Origin: Bacillota bacterium
GTDB taxonomy: Bacteria; Bacillota; Clostridia; Oscillospirales; Ruminococcaceae
Assembly (NCBI GenBank): GCA_023412215.1
Contig: JAEYNX010000003.1
Span: 1 to 64,000 of the forward strand
Length of the DNA: 64,000 bases
Direction of reading: 5' to 3'
Shown here: positions 9,106 through 17,486 of the stretch, in pieces
Layout: every line of letters starts with the position of its first letter
Numbering within the stretch: position 1 is the first letter of the stretch
Notes under the pieces: model-generated
The model's database searches: none
Seen by the model: the letters and a program-made list of their open reading frames with translations, nothing else
Told to the model about the DNA's origin: nothing
Made by a program: the position numbers and the translations under genes

Positions 9106-9524
9106 TTCAAACTGTCGTCCACCACCTTTTCCATGCGGGCTATGAAGGCCTTTTCAAGCGCGTTGAAAGGGTTCTCAAGGAATTTTGCTTCGCCGCCCTT
9201 GGGGTGGTTATAACCAAGTTCCTCGTGCTGCCGAAGCGCATAAGGAAGATCATACCCGACGGAGCCGAAGGTCTTTAGGCTGGGGGCCACCATCGACAGG
9301 ATAGGCGTTTGCTGTGAAAAGATGGTCTGACCGTTTAAAGTCGCCACACAATCGTTGCGAAGGTCGCCCGTATCAACTGGGGCAAGCTGCGCGCTTCTTC
9401 CAGCAAGCTCAAGCAAGCAATCAGTAGCAGCCCGTGCGGTTTCGCGCGGGTTCCTCTGCAGCGCCTTTTCGATTTGCGCGTTCAGCGCCTTGCTATCAAG
9501 CTTGACCGTGATTCTGTCCGGCAT
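9102..9524 (-). CDS. HK97 gp10-like neck / head-tail protein
   Basis: 140 residues. The middle contains APVDTGDLRNDCVATLNGQT and VGYDLPYALRQHEEL, the V-D-T-G-x-L-R and Y-A-x-x-x-H-E pattern shared by gp10-like neck and tail completion proteins. It overlaps its neighbours by one base upstream and four downstream, which indicates translational coupling within the connector block. Confidence 0.78.
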   Translation of the reverse strand: MPDRITVKLDSKALNAQIEKALQRNPRETARAATDCLLELAGRSAQLAPVDTGDLRNDCVATLNGQTIFSQQTPILSMVAPSLKTFGSVGYDLPYALRQHEELGYNHPKGGEAKFLENPFNALEKAFIARMEKVVDDSLK

Positions 9525-9808
9525 TACATCACCGCCTTATAGCCTAGCACGGCGCCGGATAGGCCCGGCCATACCGACACGCCCATGATAACCCTACCTT
9601 CGAGTTTATCCCCCTCGTGCACTTCGGTGGTAAGGTAGTAGATGTACTGCGTTTTGATGGTCTGCCCGGTGGCCGTAAGGACGTTCTGTACCTTTGCTTG
9701 CCGCCGACAGGGCAGGAAGATTACATCCCCGTACACCGGCTGCCCACGAGCATCTGTACCGGTGCAAGGTTCATATTCGGCCAACTGGTTTAAGTATCCT
9801 TCTAGCAT
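9524..9808 (-). CDS. Head-tail stopper / minor capsid protein
   Basis: The start is set at ATG 9808, reading MLEGYLNQLAEYEPCTGTDA, because TGGGGGG lies upstream and the upstream gene ends 7 bases inside it. The 94-residue protein has the beta-barrel-like composition of stopper proteins (Minor_capsid_1-like) that plug the connector after DNA packaging. Position between adaptor and neck genes supports this. No single residue motif is diagnostic. Confidence 0.68.
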   Translation of the reverse strand: MLEGYLNQLAEYEPCTGTDARGQPVYGDVIFLPCRRQAKVQNVLTATGQTIKTQYIYYLTTEVHEGDKLEGRVIMGVSVWPGLSGAVLGYKAVM

Positions 9809-10287
9809 AACGCATACCCCCCAGTCATGTACGGGGAAAGCAGGCGTGCTGCTTTGGGGCACAGGAGTGTGCCCAGTTTGCCGACCGCACTTGGGGTGTA
9901 GCTTTCGGACAGGTCGCCGAGACTGAAGCTTTGTACACCCTGCATCTGTAGGCTTTGCCGCTGCCCAGCCTCGGCCTGCCTGACGTCATCGGACAGCCAC
10001 AGGGCAAGTTCAATCTGTGCTGCCGTTACGACGGCGGGGGCTTGCTGCGGCTGTCCGTACTGCATGGGGAGGCGGGGAAAGGCAAGCACCTGATTGGTGC
10101 CCGCCTTGCGCCCGCAGAAGGTAAGGAGCTCTATTTCTGCGCAGGCACCGACGAGGAGGATTTCCTTGTCCTCGGTCTCGAGCCCTTCCCATCGCTGCCG
10201 GTCTTTACTGTTGCTCCGGTAGTGCCCGGTGACGTAGGCATCTGCGTCTTCGACGTTGACGTAGCTGTTTTTACCGACTTCGAGCAA
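9802..10287 (-). CDS. Head-tail adaptor (DnaT-like family)
   Basis: 161 residues. The start is TTG (MLEVGKNSYVNVEDADAYVT), nine bases after GGAGG; an ATG four bases upstream opens a frame that stops after six codons. The sequence resembles the phage family often labelled DnaT-like ssDNA-binding. Its position directly after the capsid block and its helical N-terminus fit head-tail adaptors such as HK97 gp6. A role in the connector is more likely than replication. Confidence 0.68.
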   Translation of the reverse strand: MLEVGKNSYVNVEDADAYVTGHYRSNSKDRQRWEGLETEDKEILLVGACAEIELLTFCGRKAGTNQVLAFPRLPMQYGQPQQAPAVVTAAQIELALWLSDDVRQAEAGQRQSLQMQGVQSFSLGDLSESYTPSAVGKLGTLLCPKAARLLSPYMTGGYALC

Positions 10288-10427
10288 GCATCTTCACCTC
10301 CACAGTTTTGTGCGATATTGAACCGTGTCCACCGGTCAGCGGTCTGGCTATCCACTGATACGATATCGCCAGTGGACAGCCTCTTGCCGTCGTAGACCAT
10401 GGTGCAGCGCATGATTACCTGCACCAT
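10131..10427 (-). CDS. Small head-region protein, long overlap with next gene
   Basis: 98 codons starting five bases after the major capsid stop. The first 40 residues (MVQVIMRCTMVYDGKRLSTG, then DIVSVDSQTADRWTRFNIAQ) look like the small beta-rich proteins often found after the capsid gene. The last 50 or so residues are Ser/Thr/Lys-rich low-complexity sequence and overlap the adaptor gene by 157 bases in another frame, so only the N-terminal half is likely to be conserved. Confidence 0.5.
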   Translation of the reverse strand: MVQVIMRCTMVYDGKRLSTGDIVSVDSQTADRWTRFNIAQNCGGEDACSKSVKTATSTSKTQMPTSPGTTGATVKTGSDGKGSRPRTRKSSSSVPAQK

Positions 10428-10432
10428 AGACC

Positions 10433-11413
10433 TTAGCCCTCGCTGCCCGCAGGCGTCAGAATTGCGAACGGATAACGATTTGCCGTGGCGTCCATGCGGT
10501 TGATGGGGTTGGGGAGCTGCCAGCCAAGGCGCATTACACAGCGCAGGGCAACCATATCCTGCTGCGCGAGGTTATAGATGATCTTGCCCTCGGCATCGGA
10601 GATTACCGCTTCGGTCAGCACCTTGTAGGTGATGTCCTGACGGATGGCATAGACAGCCTGGTTGAAATCGCCGCCGAGGATAAGGGCTTTATCGGCATCC
10701 CACGCGCCGTTCTTCGGGTAGTTGGTAGGCTGACCGTAAAGAGTGGCGGGCGTGCCGACAGTCAGGCTGGGCTGAAAGATGGGCGCGCCGGTGTTATCGC
10801 GCAGGCCGCGCAGAGAGCCCTTGACGCTGACTGCCGCCGCGAAGCCGTTGACGTCGTAGCCACTCGCCTCCACAAGGCTCATGAGGGTGTTGACGTCGGC
10901 GGCGATATCGATACCGGTGCCGAGCACTACGGTCTTGCCTGCGGTGGTAGCCCCGTCTACGATACCCGTAGGCCACGAGGTGGGTTTGTCTACGCTGAAG
11001 AGTGCGGCACCGTCGATGACGCGCCCGAACTCCTCCACAATCTGCGGCTTGACCTCTCCGAAGATGTCGTATTCGGCGTCATCGAGCACCGCCTCGGGAA
11101 TAGGAATGATCACAGCGATCTCTTCCGCCGTGATGAACTTGTTGCTCCATGCGGCTTTACTTACCGCCTTAAGGCCGGTATCTCCGTTGACAAAGCCGGC
11201 GGTGGCGAGCGCGGCAAGGATAGGCAGTTTCTGCTGCTTGCGGGTCATGTTCGGCAGTTTGCGCATGAGCGATAACGCCGCCGACTGCTGGGTAACGGCT
11301 TTGATGATCTCCGATGCCGTCTGCACAGGGATAAGGGGGTCGGTATCGGTTCTGTCAATGAGATTACTTGCGAAATGCTGCATAGAAATTCGCATAGGAT
11401 TCGTAAAATTCAT
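10433..11413 (-). CDS. Major capsid protein, HK97 fold
   Basis: 326 residues. Segments such as IPIPEAVLDDAEYDIFGEVK, the Gly-rich AFDGAALF-like region at about 135-145, and the C-terminal ITYKVLTEAVISD followed by RCVMRLGWQLPNP match the HK97-fold capsid family PF05065. Near the N-terminus it carries RISMQHFA, the same octapeptide found near the start of the upstream scaffold gene. There is no obvious fused scaffold delta domain, in agreement with a separate scaffold gene. Confidence 0.93.
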   Translation of the reverse strand: MNFTNPMRISMQHFASNLIDRTDTDPLIPVQTASEIIKAVTQQSAALSLMRKLPNMTRKQQKLPILAALATAGFVNGDTGLKAVSKAAWSNKFITAEEIAVIIPIPEAVLDDAEYDIFGEVKPQIVEEFGRVIDGAALFSVDKPTSWPTGIVDGATTAGKTVVLGTGIDIAADVNTLMSLVEASGYDVNGFAAAVSVKGSLRGLRDNTGAPIFQPSLTVGTPATLYGQPTNYPKNGAWDADKALILGGDFNQAVYAIRQDITYKVLTEAVISDAEGKIIYNLAQQDMVALRCVMRLGWQLPNPINRMDATANRYPFAILTPAGSEG

Positions 11414-11428
11414 GGATAAGTACTCCTT

Positions 11429-11977
11429 TCATCGTTTGCCTCTGATGAGGTCATTCATTGCCTGGTTGGGGTTGTCTCCGCTTCCGCCGGCGGCGGGGTT
11501 GGGCGGCACGAAGGTCTGCCTTGCGGCACCCGTGGTTTTTACTGCGGGGAATTCCTTGGCTGCGGCCTCTGCAGCTTCCTTTATACCGGTGACATTTCCT
11601 TTGTCATCCACCTTGACGGCGGACAGGTCAATCACCTTAGAGAGGAGCTTGTGATCATAGCCGTCAAGCGTTTTCAGTTCCGCCGAGATCAAACGGTCAT
11701 TTGCGGCCTTCATAACAGAGGCCTCTTTAGCGGCAATGCGCTGTGCTACGTCCCCAATATCCTCGTCGTCCTTCAGGCCGAACGCGGATCGCAGGGATTT
11801 TTCATAATTAGAAGCCTTGAGCCTGTGGCCCTTCGCTTCCTCGCGCAATGTCTTGACATAGTCAGCGGTGTAGGTTTTACCGTCGTCACCAGCGGGGGGC
11901 GTTGCCGGGGGTGGATCGCCACCTTCCGCAAAATGCTGCATGCTGATGCGCAGCGGGCCGGGGGCTGTTCTAAACAT
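11429..11977 (-). CDS. Capsid scaffolding protein (GP20-like)
   Basis: 182 residues: an N-terminus with LRISMQHFAEGG, a Pro/Gly linker (PPPATPPAGDD), a helical charged core (about residues 35-130), then a basic C-terminal tail ending MNDLIRGKR. This layout matches phage minor structural protein GP20 (PF06810), the scaffold of Clostridia phages. It directs capsid assembly and leaves before maturation. AAAGGAGGACTATACC precedes the ATG. Confidence 0.85.
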   Translation of the reverse strand: MFRTAPGPLRISMQHFAEGGDPPPATPPAGDDGKTYTADYVKTLREEAKGHRLKASNYEKSLRSAFGLKDDEDIGDVAQRIAAKEASVMKAANDRLISAELKTLDGYDHKLLSKVIDLSAVKVDDKGNVTGIKEAAEAAAKEFPAVKTTGAARQTFVPPNPAAGGSGDNPNQAMNDLIRGKR

Positions 11978-12090
11978 GGTATAGTCCTCCTTTGAGCGGC
12001 ATCAGGCCGCAAAAATAGCGCCGCCATCTGGCCGCGCTTGTGTTTGTATTTGTAATCGGCGCATCGGGCGCCGGGATTACTAAAGGGCAT

Positions 12091-12118
12091 GAAAAAACCA
12101 CCCTGTTACAGGTGGTTT
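12091..12118 (-). terminator. Rho-independent terminator after the immunity-like gene
   Basis: AACCACC/GGTGGTT stem with an 8-base loop, followed on the minus strand by six T. It begins at the stop codon of the 72-residue gene and separates the toxin-like fusion and its partner from the scaffold gene. A terminator inside the head operon is unusual and implies read-through or antitermination for the genes after it. Confidence 0.8.
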
Positions 12119-12335
12119 AGTCGCGTATAATCTTTACAATGTCTTCCCGATGGACCTCAATTGTGTTCCAATCTATCGGAGAGGACCCCACATCGACCAG
12201 AAACGTCTCTTGCTCCCCATATATTTCAACCACAGCCCCCCTCGTTTCATCTGGGAAAGTCAAAGTGGCAACCCCAAAGGCGGGATACGTCCCAGGGCGT
12301 ATCATGACGCTACTGTACTGCTCGACCTTCTCCAT
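12117..12335 (-). CDS. Small DUF4926-like protein, candidate immunity protein
   Basis: 72 residues with RGAVVEIYGEQETFLVDVG, the G-x-V-V-E-x-Y pattern of small SH3-like DUF4926 proteins. The ATG lies 2 bases after the stop of the minor capsid gene, and its AGGAGGTGA lies inside that gene, so the two are translationally coupled. DUF4926 genes are often neighbours of DUF6883 toxin-like domains, and the protein upstream ends in such a domain. I infer it neutralises that domain; this is not proven. Confidence 0.6.
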   Translation of the reverse strand: MEKVEQYSSVMIRPGTYPAFGVATLTFPDETRGAVVEIYGEQETFLVDVGSSPIDWNTIEVHREDIVKIIRD

Positions 12336-12337
12336 TG

Positions 12338-13783
12338 CTACTTCACCTCCTCAATCATACATGTGACAAGTCGTGTTTCGATGTCGTTGACGCCCCAAAT
12401 TACTTTCACATTAGCGGGCTTGTTTTTTGTCCCGTATACAACCTGGTTCTGCTGGTACAGCTTCACACCGGTAGGAGCATCACGGCTATACATAGCGGGA
12501 TATAGTTTAGCTCGATTGACAATCTGTGCTTGAAGTTCCTTCCAATTATTTTTATTATACCCCAGCCGACTTTCAAATGCAACACCCTTAGCATTTCCAT
12601 CGGGGTTTTCAGCACTGAACAGATACTTTTCAAATTTTGCATCTGCCGCGGTCGCTTTATCTGCACTTGGGAGGGATAGTTCGGGGTGGTCGACAAGACG
12701 GCAACGTCGTTTATAGTCCAACTGAGCGATCCTCCAATTTTCACTATTGGCCTTTTTGAGCATCCGAAATACCGAGAACGTTTTGGGTGCATCTTCGCCG
12801 AGCCGCGCCTTGTATCGCTCGTACTGGTATCGGTCCTGCCGCATCTGGCGGTTTTGTGCTTGCTGCTTGTTATACAGCGCGCGTTCAGCCTCGGGGCGAG
12901 TATCGTCAAAGGGCTGGTTACTGCGCTCGATGTCGGCGGCCAGCTCTTCATCGTTTTGCATACTCTCAATATAGGGGTGCACGCTGTGGCGGCAGTTTGG
13001 ATGGACGTTATAGTATCCGCTGCGAAATGCGCGGGAAAGAGGAGGGAAGCGCTTATCATTGCCGGATATGCTGTACACCCGCCCCTGCAGTGGCGCACAT
13101 ATTTCGCAGGTAGGGTAGTGGCTAGTCATCTTAACAAGGTCGTAACCGTTGGTGCTAAGCTGCGTTACCCGCGCCAGATTACCTGCCTCGCGGGTGGTTG
13201 ATCTCGCCACCATAGCGGCGTAGGTATCAAGGGACACCTGGTAAGCTCGGTTGCCGGAGCCGTATTGTACGGTCATAAACCCTTGCGATTGCAGCTTATT
13301 CACAAGGTTTTGCTGCATCTGCCGCACGGTGGCGCCGGATGCAATCTTTTCGCCGGTGGCCTCCAGACCCGCCATGCGCAAGGTGTCGTCTCTGGCGTCA
13401 TCAACATAGCGTATGATCTGTCGCCCAGCCTGTTCAAGCCCCTGCCCGATCTGATACTGCATCTCCCGCGCGACCATATAGATCATGTCGCCGTGAAGCT
13501 GCGCGAAAGCGGCGGGGGGAGACATAAGCAGATTATTTCTGGTAAAGTATGCGTACACCTCATCGAGGGCCTTTTGGTATTCGGCAGGGATAACGGATTC
13601 AACGTAGTATGCAGACTGGCGCTCCAACCTTTTGAGCTGACGCTGCAGCTGCTGCAGGATGGTATTGGCATAAACCTTGGTGCCAATACCGCGGTAGTTG
13701 ATGATGGTGTCGATGAGCTGGTCGCGCGCGGCCAGAAACAGCTTAATGAGGTTTTCAAGTTCCTGCTGTGTGGGCTTCGGCAT
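12338..13783 (-). CDS. Minor capsid protein fused to a DUF6883-like toxin domain
   Basis: 481 residues. Residues about 1-300 match phage minor capsid protein 2 (PF06152, MuF-related), including the zinc-site-like SHYPTCEICAPLQGRVYSIS and HPNCRHSVHPYIESM. A charged Arg/Gln linker follows (about 300-370). The last 106 residues, starting KATAADAKFEKYLFSAENPD, resemble DUF6883, a domain that occurs at the C-termini of bacterial toxins. The gene overlaps the portal gene by one base. MuF-type proteins with exchangeable C-terminal toxins are known in temperate phages, and this protein fits that design. The toxic activity is inferred. Confidence 0.8.
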   Translation of the reverse strand: MPKPTQQELENLIKLFLAARDQLIDTIINYRGIGTKVYANTILQQLQRQLKRLERQSAYYVESVIPAEYQKALDEVYAYFTRNNLLMSPPAAFAQLHGDMIYMVAREMQYQIGQGLEQAGRQIIRYVDDARDDTLRMAGLEATGEKIASGATVRQMQQNLVNKLQSQGFMTVQYGSGNRAYQVSLDTYAAMVARSTTREAGNLARVTQLSTNGYDLVKMTSHYPTCEICAPLQGRVYSISGNDKRFPPLSRAFRSGYYNVHPNCRHSVHPYIESMQNDEELAADIERSNQPFDDTRPEAERALYNKQQAQNRQMRQDRYQYERYKARLGEDAPKTFSVFRMLKKANSENWRIAQLDYKRRCRLVDHPELSLPSADKATAADAKFEKYLFSAENPDGNAKGVAFESRLGYNKNNWKELQAQIVNRAKLYPAMYSRDAPTGVKLYQQNQVVYGTKNKPANVKVIWGVNDIETRLVTCMIEEVK

Positions 13784-15255
13784 CAGGCTTCACCGCCCTC
13801 GCCGCCCGGCGGCTCTCCGCCGTTCATGTCGATTGCCCCGAGTACCGGCGGCGCGCTGGCTGCGTCATCTTGCCGTATCTCCTCCAGTTCGCTGTCTGCG
13901 TCCTCCGCAGACAGGCGGTCAAGGCGCTGGATTGCACTATACTGGCTGAGCGTTGGGCGGTTACCGGTGCGTACGGCCATGATGTTTGCCATCTCTGCTT
14001 CGTCGTCCGGCAGGCCATCGTTCCAAGCGATACTGATTTCCTCCGGCTTAATCTCTGTGCCATAGAGAGACGCACAAAGAGAGACGATCTGTTTAAGCAC
14101 AGGGTCAAATTTGTTCGCAATGCGCCGGGCTTTGGCAAGCGGCGACATCATCAGGCGGCGCAGCGCCGAACCGCTGGGCACCTGCCCGGTTTGCTTGGAG
14201 AGATCGCCGAATATGGCGCTGCCCATCTCGCTGATGGTATATAACTGATTGATAAGCAGTTCAATCTGTTTAAAATTCGCCTCGAGAGATGCATCCCATA
14301 CGATATACTCGGGAGCGGGATCCTCTTTGCTTGCGCGGGGGTAATAGTTGCCGACACGCAGCCGCCACTGGCCGGTAGCCTCGTCGCGTTCAAGTGCGGT
14401 TTCGGGGCCGCTCATGCTGGGGTTTGCGTGTACGTCAAGCACTTTGCTGATCTGCGATACCCGCACGATTAGCTCGGAGACAATGCTATCGATGCTGCTA
14501 TAGTCATCTATACCATACACCCGATCGGATGTAAGCAGGTTTGGCACACGAAAGACGGGGCAGACACTAAGTTGAGTTTCCACGGTTGGATTGTCCCCTG
14601 AAATCTCCGTCCCAATACTGAATCCATCCGCCGCGCCGTTGAGGCGATAGGTGTGTTCCTCGCATTTGTCCGGTTCGTCGAGCTTGTGAATCTGAGCCTT
14701 TACGTGGTATTCTTTGCGCTGCTCGTCGGCCAAGTATTGATATGCCAGCACATGATAAAGTGTGTGCTTGATGTTGGCCTTATCCACTACAGGAAACCAT
14801 ATAGCAGGCGTGGTAACATCCACTGCGGGCGAATCATGGGGCTTGCTGACCATCAGCAGCCCATCCCCGTACCGGCTGACATCAAGCGCCGCCATGTAAG
14901 CGGCATCAAGTAGGCCAGTTTCGATTAGAACACGGTCAATGAGCCGTTGCTTCGCGTCATCCACCGCCTCGCCGCGCTTGCCGGTATCCGCTACTGTAAT
15001 GGCAGGCGGCTCCCCGAAGATGAGATCAGCAATCTTTAAAGTCATCAGGCGCTGGTAATTAAAAATGACAGGGAAGGAGATCACCCTGTCGAAGTTGCCT
15101 ATGACGCGCTCGATGCGCTTAACCTGTTCCTTGTACACTTCGCTGTGTTCGTTCTCAAACAGGCGCCGGTTAGCCTTATAGTCATTAAGCCGTTCCAGTT
15201 CGCGCGGAGGCGGCCACTTCTTCCCGGGCTGTAAGAATGTCAAATCAGTAAGCAT
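13783..15255 (-). CDS. Portal protein, SPP1 gp6 type
   Basis: 490 residues. The region RRLFENEHSEVYKEQVKRIE and the segment ETALERDEATGQWRLRVGNY fit the SPP1-type portal family PF05133. It forms the dodecameric vertex ring for DNA packaging. The C-terminus is acidic and Gly/Pro-rich. It lies between terminase and minor capsid genes, overlapping the latter by one base. Confidence 0.92.
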   Translation of the reverse strand: MLTDLTFLQPGKKWPPPRELERLNDYKANRRLFENEHSEVYKEQVKRIERVIGNFDRVISFPVIFNYQRLMTLKIADLIFGEPPAITVADTGKRGEAVDDAKQRLIDRVLIETGLLDAAYMAALDVSRYGDGLLMVSKPHDSPAVDVTTPAIWFPVVDKANIKHTLYHVLAYQYLADEQRKEYHVKAQIHKLDEPDKCEEHTYRLNGAADGFSIGTEISGDNPTVETQLSVCPVFRVPNLLTSDRVYGIDDYSSIDSIVSELIVRVSQISKVLDVHANPSMSGPETALERDEATGQWRLRVGNYYPRASKEDPAPEYIVWDASLEANFKQIELLINQLYTISEMGSAIFGDLSKQTGQVPSGSALRRLMMSPLAKARRIANKFDPVLKQIVSLCASLYGTEIKPEEISIAWNDGLPDDEAEMANIMAVRTGNRPTLSQYSAIQRLDRLSAEDADSELEEIRQDDAASAPPVLGAIDMNGGEPPGGEGGEA

Positions 15256-15263
15256 GTGCCCTC

Positions 15264-16535
15264 CTATCTGCCGAGGCGGACGACGCCAAGGCTGGAACCG
15301 AGTACTGTATTCACGAAATACCTAATATCGTCCATTGCGTGATCGCTCTCTTTGATTGGCCTGTCCTCCGCTGCCTTTTCGTCCCACCGGTACGCCGAAA
15401 ACTCGGCGATTGTATTCGTACAACATTCGCAAATCTTAACCTTACCCGCTTGCATCGCCGCAGCGGTTGCGCGGATACCGTCTACGACCTCGTTGTTGGC
15501 TGGCCGAACGGAAAACCGTCCGTGCTTACGAATGGTGGCAATGAAGCTTGCTGCCGATGGGTCAATGATGACCGAAGAAACAGGGAGCCCGCCAGCCAAG
15601 GTATCGAGCTCGGTGTAATATTCCTCATCGGTAAGTTGCCGGCGCGTGTCGCGCCCGGAGTGATAGTACTCCTTGATGCGGTACCATACATCGCCGGATA
15701 GACCCCACAGCCCCATGCTGCAGGGATTAAGTGTGCCGTAGTCAATGGATACGTAATACTGCATATACTTTCGTTTCGGGTCATCGGGTACGTTATACTT
15801 GCCCTCGGCGGCATCGGGATAAATAAGGCCCTCTGCTACGACCCACAGCCCGCGGATAAAGCGATCGTAAAAGACGCCGGTGTACATGGCTTGGTACCGC
15901 TGCTTGATCTCCTCCGCCAAACTGAGGTTATCTTCCATTGTGAAGTGGAGATATAACAGCGTCTTATCCCCGCGCTTATCGATCCAGTTTTTTTTAAACC
16001 AATGCTGCGGCCCCTCTGGGTTGCAGTTAAACCAGAACTTTGAACCGGTCACAGAGCAGCGCCCCGTCGCCTGATTGACGAAACTTTCTGGCATCAAGGC
16101 GACTTCATCGAAAAGAATGCCCGCAAGCGTGATACCCTGTATCAGGTCTTGCGAGCGTTCGTCCTTACCACCGAATACGTAAAAATAATTACTTTTGCCG
16201 TTACGAGTTACAATTAAAAGGTTATCTGCCCGGTGGTCGGCAACACCATATCCTCGTGATTTTAGCATCAATTTGAGCCAAAACATCACATTGCGACGGA
16301 AGGAACCGATGGTCCTACCGCACATGCCGAGATTCTGATTGTCGAAGGTTTCCATCGCCCACATCACGAACGACAAGGACATAGAAAGAGTTTTTCCAGA
16401 CCGGATAGCGCCGTCGGCAATGATACCTTCGTAATCATGTACAGGAGAAACATTCATCCACCAAGTTAGTATCTTTACCTGCTTGTCTGAAAAGGGCTGA
16501 AACTTAAAAACAGGTTGCCTTACTCGTTCCCCCAC
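15264..16535 (-). CDS. terL: Terminase large subunit, PBSX type
   Basis: 423 residues. ADGAIRSGKT (about residues 41-50) is the Walker A motif and AGILFDEVAL the Walker B motif of the packaging ATPase. The C-terminal half has acidic nuclease residues in VSIDYGTLNPCSM and SSVIIDPSAASF. Length and motifs match PBSX-family TerL. The start overlaps the small subunit gene by 16 bases. Confidence 0.95.
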   Translation of the reverse strand: MGERVRQPVFKFQPFSDKQVKILTWWMNVSPVHDYEGIIADGAIRSGKTLSMSLSFVMWAMETFDNQNLGMCGRTIGSFRRNVMFWLKLMLKSRGYGVADHRADNLLIVTRNGKSNYFYVFGGKDERSQDLIQGITLAGILFDEVALMPESFVNQATGRCSVTGSKFWFNCNPEGPQHWFKKNWIDKRGDKTLLYLHFTMEDNLSLAEEIKQRYQAMYTGVFYDRFIRGLWVVAEGLIYPDAAEGKYNVPDDPKRKYMQYYVSIDYGTLNPCSMGLWGLSGDVWYRIKEYYHSGRDTRRQLTDEEYYTELDTLAGGLPVSSVIIDPSAASFIATIRKHGRFSVRPANNEVVDGIRATAAAMQAGKVKICECCTNTIAEFSAYRWDEKAAEDRPIKESDHAMDDIRYFVNTVLGSSLGVVRLGR

Positions 16536-17242
16536 GATTTCACCGCCATTTTCTCAAGAGCCTTAATAAACCCGTCGCTTTCTGTGCTACCTTCATCAAA
16601 GTTGGCTTTAGCTTTCAGTACTGCAATACGAGCCTTTTGCTCCTCGGTTGCAAGCTCCCAGTTCTTGTGCAGCATTTCATCGTAGGCTTTGATTAGGCCG
16701 CGCAGCTCAGATTGTGCACGGGATTGTGCTTTTAAAAAGTTCGCTTGCTTATCCCACGCCTGTTGTACCTCCCACTTTTCACTTGAGGAAGTGTCACCAT
16801 CAGAACGCGCTATTTGTGTTGTAGTGCTGTCGGTCTTATCAGTCACATACATGATGTTCTGCGCACGGATGATTGCGGCATAGGCAATCTGGATGTTCTC
16901 CCACAGGATATCGAGCGGGGGCTTGCTGTCGATCTGCTGAATAATAGCAAAGGTTTCCTCAGGAAGATACTTCGAGAAGAAACCATGCTTTTCGGCGTTT
17001 TTGTTCTGCTCGGGGGCACTGGATGCGTGCCCAACAGAATTCTTGTTACCTGGCTGAGCGCCAGGGCGTTTATGCGAACGTTCGCTTTTATCCGAGCGTT
17101 CGGTATCCCACTTGTAGGTGCTTTTCCATCGGCGGACAGTGCCCTCGGGTAAACCGAGTTGTTTTGAAATATCTATAAGCTTAAAGCCCTTTTTGTATAA
17201 GGCGTAAGCCTCTTTAGCTTTTGCATTCGGAGCCCTTGCCAC
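16520..17242 (-). CDS. terS: Terminase small subunit
   Basis: The start is set at GTG 17242, 8 bases after GAGG; two further GTG codons lie just upstream. The 240-residue protein has an N-terminal helix-turn-helix (KLIDISKQLGLPEGTVRRWK) of PBSX-type small terminases, a basic segment with SERSHKRPGAQPGNKNS, then a helical oligomerisation region. It recognises the packaging site and loads the large subunit. Confidence 0.88.
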   Translation of the reverse strand: MARAPNAKAKEAYALYKKGFKLIDISKQLGLPEGTVRRWKSTYKWDTERSDKSERSHKRPGAQPGNKNSVGHASSAPEQNKNAEKHGFFSKYLPEETFAIIQQIDSKPPLDILWENIQIAYAAIIRAQNIMYVTDKTDSTTTQIARSDGDTSSSEKWEVQQAWDKQANFLKAQSRAQSELRGLIKAYDEMLHKNWELATEEQKARIAVLKAKANFDEGSTESDGFIKALEKMAVKSWGNE

Positions 17243-17282
17243 AATCACCACCTCTCAGTCGTTTCGTTTTGGGCATAAGTAA

Positions 17283-17305
17283 AGCCTGCTTATTAACAGC
17301 AGGCT
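17283..17305 (-). terminator. Hairpin upstream of terS
   Basis: Perfect 8-base-pair stem AGCCTGCT/AGCAGGCT with a 7-base loop, followed on the minus strand by TTACTTA. It lies between the 94-residue gene and terS, so it could end or attenuate transcription entering the late operon. The T run is weak. Confidence 0.5.
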
Positions 17306-17420
17306 ATGAATTATGTAGAGCACCCCCCTTCTGTGCAAGGGGAGTACTCCTTTATATCGAAAGCAAAAGAACCTAGGACTTTCTCCTGCTTTACAGCACT
17401 TATTTTTATCAGAATTTTAT

Positions 17421-17458
17421 CTGATATACGACGCTAGATAACAAGCATCGTATATCAG
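17421..17458. repeat. Long inverted repeat upstream of terS
   Basis: CTGATATACGACGC and GCATCGTATATCAG form a 14-base inverted repeat with one mismatch around a 10-base spacer. A second short palindrome (ATCAGAATTTTATCTGAT) touches it at 17409-17426. There is no T run, so it is more likely a protein-binding or packaging-related site, or RNA structure, than a simple terminator. A late promoter or pac region would be expected near here. Confidence 0.6.
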
Positions 17459-17486
17459 ACCTGCGAAAATTATTACTCATCTAAAA

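Noticed and set aside
10881..11654. 257-codon open frame on the plus strand
   Set aside because: It lies fully antisense to the major capsid and scaffold genes, has no ribosome site, and its composition is that of a mirrored coding frame.
13265..14065. 266-codon plus-strand frame
   Set aside because: Antisense to minor capsid and portal genes; no start signals.
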